NCBI GenBank assembly: GCA_003283745.1
Contig: QBWA01000005.1
Span: forward strand, 1-52,797
Origin: Prochlorococcus sp. AG-315-B03
GTDB lineage: Bacteria; Cyanobacteriota; Cyanobacteriia; PCC-6307; Cyanobiaceae
Direction: 5' to 3'
DNA: 52,797 nt
Part shown: positions 47,304-52,797 of the stretch, in pieces
Numbering within the stretch: position 1 is the stretch's first letter
Layout: each line of letters starts with the position of its first letter
Translations under genes and position numbers: made by a program
Notes under the pieces: model-generated
The model's database searches: none
The model's input: only the letters and a program-made list of their open reading frames with translations
What the model was told of the DNA's origin: nothing

Positions 47304-48698
47304 ATGACTTTGTTTTCCCCCTCTGAAGATACTATTGCGGCAATTGCAACGGCAATCTCTCCTGGTCAAGGAAGTATCGCTGTAGTTAAAATTTCCGGAT
47401 CATCAGCGATTGAGATAAGCAAGAAAATTGTTCAAATACCTGGAAATCAAAAGTGGAATACTCATACAGTGCTGTATGGACATGTACTCGCAAAAAACAG
47501 CAAAAAATATATAGATGAGGTTTTGGTACTAATTATGAAAGGACCGAGAAGTTTTACAGGAGAAGACATTGTAGAAATTCATTGTCATGGTGGAATCATT
47601 CCTGTTCAGATGATTCTGGAAAGAATATTGGAAGACTCAAATGTTAGAAGAGCTGAACCAGGAGAATTTAGTCAAAGGGCCGTTCTTAATGGGCGTTTAA
47701 CCCTTACTCAAGCTGAAGCAATTAGTGAAATCATTTCGGCAAGGAGCAGAAAAGCGGCAGAACTTGCAATGAATGGAATAGATGGTGACATTCAAAATAC
47801 AATTAAATCCATTAGAAAGCGTTTGCTGGACCAACTAAGTGAAATAGAAGCAAGAATTGATTTTGAAGAAGATCTTCCAATTCTTATAGAAGTAGATGTA
47901 AAAAATGAACTTAGCAAAATCAAAGATGCTCTCAATAAATTAATCGAAGATTCGAAAAGAGGCTCCTTAATAAGATCTGGTTTGAAAATTGCTCTCATAG
48001 GACAACCAAATGTTGGAAAAAGCTCATTAATGAATCGACTATGCAAGAGAGAAAAAGCGATAGTTACAGATCTGCCTGGAACAACAAGAGACCTTTTAGA
48101 AAGTGAATTAGTACTAGAAGGAATACCAGTAATTTTTGTTGATACTGCAGGTATTAGAGATACTGAAAATATTATTGAAAAAATTGGTATTTCTAGAACT
48201 CAAAAAGCATTAAAAAGTGCCGATGTTATTACATTAATTTATGATTATTCAAAAGGATGGACTCCTAATGACCAAATAATAATTGAACAAATACCAAGCA
48301 ATATTCCACTAATTATAGTTGCTAATAAATCTGACCTTAAGAGTAATAAATCAAATAAAACTATTCCTCAATATATATTAGAAAAAGTACAGCAAATAAT
48401 AATTAGTGCTAAAACTGGAGAGGGTGAAGAAACCTATATTAATAATTTACTTAAATTATGCGGAGCCTATCAAATTCAAGGAGTGGAAATAGCTTTGAAT
48501 GAAAGGCAACTAGATCTTACAAAATCAGCAAAAAATTCACTTGAAAACATAGAACAAGTTTTTGAGGGAAAGCTCCCTTGGGATTTCTGGACAATTGACT
48601 TACGTGATGCAATTAATCATTTAGATCAATTGACTGGAGAGGAGCTAACAGAAAGCTTATTAGATAATATATTCTCTAAATTCTGTATTGGCAAATAA
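47304..48698 (+). CDS. mnmE: tRNA modification GTPase MnmE
   Basis: With MnmG makes the 5-carboxymethylaminomethyl group on wobble uridine of certain tRNAs. The N-terminal folate-binding domain shows DTIAAIATAISPGQGSIAVVKISG and EPGEFSQRAVLNGRLTLTQAEAI; the inserted G domain has GQPNVGKSSLMN (from about residue 233) and DTAGIRDT; the C-terminal CIGK is the catalytic cysteine motif. ATG 47304 is preferred over the TTG just before it. The gene stands alone in this direction. Confidence 0.97.
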   Translation: MTLFSPSEDTIAAIATAISPGQGSIAVVKISGSSAIEISKKIVQIPGNQKWNTHTVLYGHVLAKNSKKYIDEVLVLIMKGPRSFTGEDIVEIHCHGGIIPVQMILERILEDSNVRRAEPGEFSQRAVLNGRLTLTQAEAISEIISARSRKAAELAMNGIDGDIQNTIKSIRKRLLDQLSEIEARIDFEEDLPILIEVDVKNELSKIKDALNKLIEDSKRGSLIRSGLKIALIGQPNVGKSSLMNRLCKREKAIVTDLPGTTRDLLESELVLEGIPVIFVDTAGIRDTENIIEKIGISRTQKALKSADVITLIYDYSKGWTPNDQIIIEQIPSNIPLIIVANKSDLKSNKSNKTIPQYILEKVQQIIISAKTGEGEETYINNLLKLCGAYQIQGVEIALNERQLDLTKSAKNSLENIEQVFEGKLPWDFWTIDLRDAINHLDQLTGEELTESLLDNIFSKFCIGK

Positions 48699-48990
48699 TG
48701 ATAATAATACTATTGATTAGTTACTTATCATCAATTTTAAAAATATAGTACAAATAATAACAAACACCGCCTAGTAATATTGCCACCATGATATTTACGC
48801 TATGAACAACTTCCACTTTGTATTCTAAATTTGATTTCTCATTATTACATATAATCTTACAAACTCCAAATGTATTAGGAATTATAAAAACTCTATCTTC
48901 AACTATATAAAATCATACTTCTTAAGACTGAAATATTTTTCTAAATTTGGGTTTTTCGATTGGTATAGTAAATAATGACTTTCTTTTATT
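48699..48990. other. Intergenic spacer with a small broken-looking minus-strand frame
   Basis: About 290 bases between mnmE and nadC. On the minus strand an uninterrupted 60-codon frame runs from 48903 to a TAA at 48721-48723. It contains a hydrophobic helix (VNIMVAILLGGVCYYLYYIF) and two cysteines, but the frame has no ATG, GTG or TTG before residue 30. An ATG at 48916 would join it after a one-base shift. It may be a small gene with a rare start or a decaying one. The nadC promoter must also lie here. Confidence 0.5.
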
Positions 48991-49875
48991 GTGGATCTTC
49001 ACTCACCCAAACTAAATAAAATATTAGATTCTTGGATTGAAGAAGATCTTGGTAATGGAGATCTCACTAGATTTGCAGTCAACCATCAGAACGCATCAGC
49101 TCATTGGATAGCAAAAGAACCAGGGATCTTTTGCGGCGGTGATTTAATAAAACTTTTATTTCAGAAAATTGATCCTCAAGTAGAGGTACAGCTACTTATA
49201 AGAGATGGTGATGGTTTTAGAGCAAATCAAAGAATTTTAGAGGTAAAAGGTCCTGCATATGCATTATTGGCAGGAGAAAGAGTAACCCTAAATATTTCTA
49301 TGCACCTTTCTGGCATTGCGACAGCGACAGCCTTACTTGTCTCAAAGCTGTCCGGTAGTGATGTCAAATTAGCAGATACGCGTAAAACGACTCCAGGTCT
49401 AAGAGTTTTCGAAAAGTATGCTGTTTGTTGCGGAGGAGGAATTAATCATAGGTTTGGATTAGATGACGCAGCAATGTTGAAAGAAAACCATATTGCTTGG
49501 TCTGATGGAATTAGTGAAAGCATAAAAATATTAAAACAAAGTATTCCATGGACAAAAAAAATAATTGTTGAAGCAGAAACAGCTTCGCAAGCTAAAGAAG
49601 CAGTCAAGGCAGGAGCAGATGGTGTTTTACTAGATGAAATGTCAGCTGAAAAGATTAAAGAATTAGTCCCCCAATTGCGACAATTAGTAGAAGAGAGTAA
49701 TTCAAGGAAAGTCTCAAAAAATGTTGTAATTGAAGTTTCTGGAATTAATCCCAAAAATCTATCAGAATATGTTTTTACCGGTATTGATTTAATCTCAACA
49801 AGCTCACCTATCACTAAAAGCAATTGGATAGATTTCAGCATGCGCTTCAATAAAGAGATAGAAAACAATCACTAA
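48991..49875 (+). CDS. nadC: Nicotinate-nucleotide pyrophosphorylase (carboxylating)
   Basis: Quinolinate phosphoribosyltransferase of de novo NAD synthesis. Typical segments are WIEEDLGNGDLTRFAV, KEPGIFCGGDL, LAGERVTLNISMHLSGIAT, the substrate-binding DTRKTTPGLRVFEKYAV with GGGINHRFGLDDAAMLKENHIAW, and VEAETASQAKEAV with LLDEMS. 294 residues with a GTG start at 48991. argS begins six bases after its stop, so the two are co-transcribed. Confidence 0.97.
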   Translation: MDLHSPKLNKILDSWIEEDLGNGDLTRFAVNHQNASAHWIAKEPGIFCGGDLIKLLFQKIDPQVEVQLLIRDGDGFRANQRILEVKGPAYALLAGERVTLNISMHLSGIATATALLVSKLSGSDVKLADTRKTTPGLRVFEKYAVCCGGGINHRFGLDDAAMLKENHIAWSDGISESIKILKQSIPWTKKIIVEAETASQAKEAVKAGADGVLLDEMSAEKIKELVPQLRQLVEESNSRKVSKNVVIEVSGINPKNLSEYVFTGIDLISTSSPITKSNWIDFSMRFNKEIENNH

Positions 49876-49881
49876 ATATTT

Positions 49882-51693
49882 ATGTTTAGCATCTCCACAA
49901 TCTTAGAAAAATCTCTACAGGCAGCTCTAAATGAGGCATTTCCAACAAAAGAAAGAAACTCAAAAAGTGCCTTAATACTTTCAAACACACATTTAATTCC
50001 TGCATCTAAACCAGAATTTGGCGACTTTCAAATCAATTGTGCTTTGGCATTGGCAAAAGAAATTAAAATCCCCCCACATCAAATTGCAAAAAAAATTATC
50101 GATCAACTACAAAAAGATGTTGAATTCTTGAGAATTTGTAATCCACCTAATATTGCAGGTCCAGGTTTTATAAATCTTACCGTTAATTCTCAAACCTTAA
50201 TTACTGAAATTTCCAACCGTCTCAATGATGAGAGATTAGGTGTTGCTCCAAAAGAATTCATAAAAGGTGTAGAGAATAGTAACCGCGTAATAGTTGATTT
50301 TTCCAGCCCAAATATTGCCAAGGAAATGCATGTTGGTCACCTTCGATCAACAATTATTGGAGATTCTCTTGCCAGAGTTCTAGAGTTTTGTGGTTATGAA
50401 GTTTTACGCTTAAATCATGTAGGGGATTGGGGAACTCAATTTGGAATGTTAATCACTCACCTTAAAGAAGTCGCACCTCAGACCCTTAACAAAGAAGATG
50501 TAGTCGAGATAGGTGATCTAGTCAATTTTTATAGAGAAGCAAAAACAAGATTTGATGAGAATAAAGACTTTAAAAATAAATCTCGCAATGAAGTAGTTAA
50601 TTTACAATCAGGTAATAAGAACAGCTTGAATGCATGGAAATTATTATGTAATCAATCAAGGAAAGAATTTCAGAAAATATATGATCGCCTTGATATAGAA
50701 TTAATAGAAAGAGGTGAATCTTTTTACAATAAATTTCTAATAAATATTATAGAAGATTTAAAGAATAAAAATCTACTCGTTAATGATCAAGGCGCTAAAT
50801 GCGTTGTCCTCAAAAGTTTTTTAGGCAAAGATGGTAAGCCTCAACCAATCATTATTCAGAAAAGTGATGGAGGTTTTAACTATGCAACGACTGATTTGGC
50901 AGCAATTAAATATAGATTGACTAAATCTCCTAATGGAGATGGTGCAGGCCGTTTGATTTATGTAACAGATGCAGGGCAATCATCTCATTTTTCAGGGGTT
51001 TTCCAAATAGCAAAATGTGCAAATTGGATACCTGAATATTGTCGGGTAGAGCATGTACCTTTTGGTCTTGTTCAAGGAGAAGATGGTAAGAAGTTAAAGA
51101 CTCGATCAGGAGAAACAATTAGATTAGTAGACCTTCTTAATGAGGCAGTTAAAAGAGCAAAACAAGACCTAACTAGTCGTCTTAAAACTGAAGACAGGGA
51201 TGAAAGTAATAGCTTTATAGAAAAAGTCTCAACAACAGTAGGTATTGCAGCAATAAAATATGCAGATTTAAGTCAAAATAGAGTATCTAACTACCAATTT
51301 AGTTTTGAAAAAATGTTATCACTTCAAGGAAATACAGCTCCATACTTATTATATGCCTTAGTCAGAATAGCTGGTATTGCTAGGAAAGGAGGGAAGTCGG
51401 AGGTATCTAATCAAAATCTAATTTTTAAGGAAATACAGGAATGGGCTCTAATTAGAAAGTTATTACAACTTGACTGTGTAATTGCGGAGGTGGAAGAGGA
51501 ACTTCTTCCTAATCGACTATGTGGATATTTATTTGAATTAAGTCAATTATTTAATAGATTCTATGATCAAGTACCTATTTTAAAAGCTGATGAACCTTCA
51601 CGAAATAGCAGATTATTGTTATGTTCTCTTACCGCAGATACTCTCAAATTAGGTATGAATCTATTAGGAATACCAACTTTAGATAGAATGTAA
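49882..51693 (+). CDS. argS: Arginyl-tRNA synthetase
   Basis: Class I synthetase charging tRNA-Arg. The N-terminal tRNA D-loop-binding domain is followed by [24 protein letters not shown], in which HVGH is the HIGH motif, then [13 protein letters not shown]. The KMSKS position reads KKLKTRSGE, the degenerate form usual in ArgRS. The C-terminal DALR anticodon domain includes [14 protein letters not shown]. 603 residues, ATG 49882. The stop shares one base with the next gene's ATG. Confidence 0.97.
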   Translation: MFSISTILEKSLQAALNEAFPTKERNSKSALILSNTHLIPASKPEFGDFQINCALALAKEIKIPPHQIAKKIIDQLQKDVEFLRICNPPNIAGPGFINLTVNSQTLITEISNRLNDERLGVAPKEFIKGVENSNRVIVDFSSPNIAKEMHVGHLRSTIIGDSLARVLEFCGYEVLRLNHVGDWGTQFGMLITHLKEVAPQTLNKEDVVEIGDLVNFYREAKTRFDENKDFKNKSRNEVVNLQSGNKNSLNAWKLLCNQSRKEFQKIYDRLDIELIERGESFYNKFLINIIEDLKNKNLLVNDQGAKCVVLKSFLGKDGKPQPIIIQKSDGGFNYATTDLAAIKYRLTKSPNGDGAGRLIYVTDAGQSSHFSGVFQIAKCANWIPEYCRVEHVPFGLVQGEDGKKLKTRSGETIRLVDLLNEAVKRAKQDLTSRLKTEDRDESNSFIEKVSTTVGIAAIKYADLSQNRVSNYQFSFEKMLSLQGNTAPYLLYALVRIAGIARKGGKSEVSNQNLIFKEIQEWALIRKLLQLDCVIAEVEEELLPNRLCGYLFELSQLFNRFYDQVPILKADEPSRNSRLLLCSLTADTLKLGMNLLGIPTLDRM

Positions 51694-52797
51694 TGAGTAC
51701 TTCAAACAATCCTTTCATAGAAATACCTGCTCCCAGAAAAGAAATCGAGGTTTTAAGACCTTACTCTGCCCCTCTAGAAGGACGAAGAGAATTACTTCGA
51801 CTTGACTTCAATGAAAACACAGTTGGACCAAGTCCAGCTGTGTTTGAGTCTCTAAAAGCAATAACTAGAGAACAAATAGCTATTTATCCGGAATATTCAG
51901 GTTTAAAAGAGAAAGTAGTAGAGAACTTAATGAATCAAAGTTCAACAATAACTATCAATTCCTCTGAGATTGGTATTTTCAATGGCGTAGATGCAGCAAT
52001 TCATGCCGTTTGTCATTCATATGGCGACCACGGTGATCTAATGCTTACAACTTCACCAACTTTTGGGTACTACACTCCTTGTGCACAGATGCAAGGAATG
52101 AAAATAATCTCTATTCCCTATGAAGAAGAAAAATTTAATTATCCATTCAAAAAGATTTGCGAGTTAATAGTTAAAGATAATCCTAAAATTTTACTGATTT
52201 GCAATCCAAATAATCCCACAGGAACAAGATTAAAACCAGAGCTTATTATAGAAATGAGTCAACTCTCATCAACAACATTAATAGTCGTTGATGAGTTATA
52301 TGAAGCTTTTACAGGTGATAGTGTTCTACCATTAGTCAACTTTCAAACGACTCCTAATCTTTTAGTACTAAGATCCCTTTCTAAAACGGCTGGTTTAGCG
52401 GGTCTGAGAATTGGATTCGCAATGGGAAATACTGAAATCATAAATAGAATCCATAGAGTGACAGGCCCATATGATGTCAATAGCTTTGCCGTAACTGCTG
52501 CTTTTGCAGCACTTGAAGACCAATCATATATTGATTCATATGTGAATAAAGTTTTAGAAGCTCGCAATTGGTTGAAAAATGAGCTTGACAATTACAATGT
52601 CAAATATCATCTTGATGGTGGAAACTATTTATTAATATGGCCTAAATTAGATCCATATCATATAGAAAAATCCTTACAAAGCTCTGGGATACTTATTAGG
52701 AATATGGATAAGAAAGATAAGTTAAAAGGCTCTCTAAGGGTTAGTATTGGCACCCTTAATCAGATGAAGGAATTCTGGTCAGTCTTTAAAAGGATTG
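51693..52797 (+). CDS. Histidinol-phosphate aminotransferase-like enzyme (3' end outside window)
   Basis: Fold-type I PLP aminotransferase most like HisC: the N-terminal VLRPYSAPLEGRRELLRLDFNENTVGPSP, FNGVDAAIHAV, CNPNNPTG, DELYEAF and the Schiff-base lysine in RSLSKTAGLAGLRIG, then LRVSIGT near the end. HisC activity (histidinol phosphate with 2-oxoglutarate) is likely, although the family includes other specificities. ATG 51693 overlaps the argS stop by one base (TAATG). 368 codons are visible and the frame is still open at the window edge; only a few residues should be missing. Confidence 0.85.
   Translation, partial: MSTSNNPFIEIPAPRKEIEVLRPYSAPLEGRRELLRLDFNENTVGPSPAVFESLKAITREQIAIYPEYSGLKEKVVENLMNQSSTITINSSEIGIFNGVDAAIHAVCHSYGDHGDLMLTTSPTFGYYTPCAQMQGMKIISIPYEEEKFNYPFKKICELIVKDNPKILLICNPNNPTGTRLKPELIIEMSQLSSTTLIVVDELYEAFTGDSVLPLVNFQTTPNLLVLRSLSKTAGLAGLRIGFAMGNTEIINRIHRVTGPYDVNSFAVTAAFAALEDQSYIDSYVNKVLEARNWLKNELDNYNVKYHLDGGNYLLIWPKLDPYHIEKSLQSSGILIRNMDKKDKLKGSLRVSIGTLNQMKEFWSVFKRI

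Overview
The window is a piece of a streamlined cyanobacterial chromosome, almost certainly Prochlorococcus. The reasons are an AT-rich composition (roughly a third G+C by eye), very short intergenic spacers, frequent GTG and TTG starts, one psbA copy whose D1 has Gln at canonical position 130, a BicA/SbtA/SbtB bicarbonate-uptake cluster, a CP12 reduced to its C-terminal cysteine pair, and an Mg-type HemB. A low-light NATL-like lineage is my guess from composition and D1 sequence only. No insertion sequence, prophage, CRISPR array or integrase was seen; this is core genome.

Layout. 1-1.8 kb: rpiA (cut by the window edge) and an HtrA-type protease, minus strand. 1.95-7.8 kb: rimP-nusA-ylxR-infB on plus, behind a two-hairpin leader. 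7.8-10.3 kb: a DUF3493-type membrane protein, tRNA-Thr(CGT), a small secreted protein, psbA with its terminator, and a 45-residue gene. 10.3-13.6 kb: aspartoacylase, a glutathionyl-hydroquinone-reductase-like GST, a DUF2301-type membrane protein, CP12 and a 60-residue protein. 13.6-19.6 kb (minus): obg, mutS2, a VOC protein, hemB and a DnaJ-type co-chaperone. 19.7-22.7 kb: bicA, sbtA, sbtB. 22.7-26.5 kb: a thioredoxin-reductase-like flavoprotein with a degraded NADPH site, a structured spacer, two unrecognised small genes and an ABC1/UbiB kinase. 26.5-30.8 kb: eno and a ClpB-type disaggregase. 30.9-34.9 kb: secE-nusG-rplK-rplA-rplJ-rplL, then rnhA; rpoBC does not follow. 35-42.7 kb: pyrD, a CobD/CobC-type decarboxylase, murG, a secreted protein, pgk, rbgA/ylqF and an RluD-type pseudouridine synthase. 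42.7-52.8 kb: a two-domain ABC ATPase, a RelA/SpoT enzyme, a DUF2062-type protein, mnmE, nadC, argS and a HisC-type aminotransferase running off the end.

How it fits together. Most genes serve ribosome production and translation (rimP, nusA, infB, obg, rbgA, rluD, mnmE, argS, the L11-L1-L10-L12 cluster, spoT) or photoautotrophic carbon and pigment metabolism (psbA, hemB, bicA/sbtA/sbtB, CP12, pgk, eno, rpiA). I found no new multi-gene system such as a defence island. The most interesting unexplained signals are regulatory RNA candidates: mutually exclusive pairings in the rplJ leader that can reach the rplJ start codon, an L1-target-like hairpin before rplA, two stems before rimP, a 9-bp inverted repeat before bicA, and three successive stem-loops at 23.7-23.9 kb. 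Several tiny reading frames also look worth testing.
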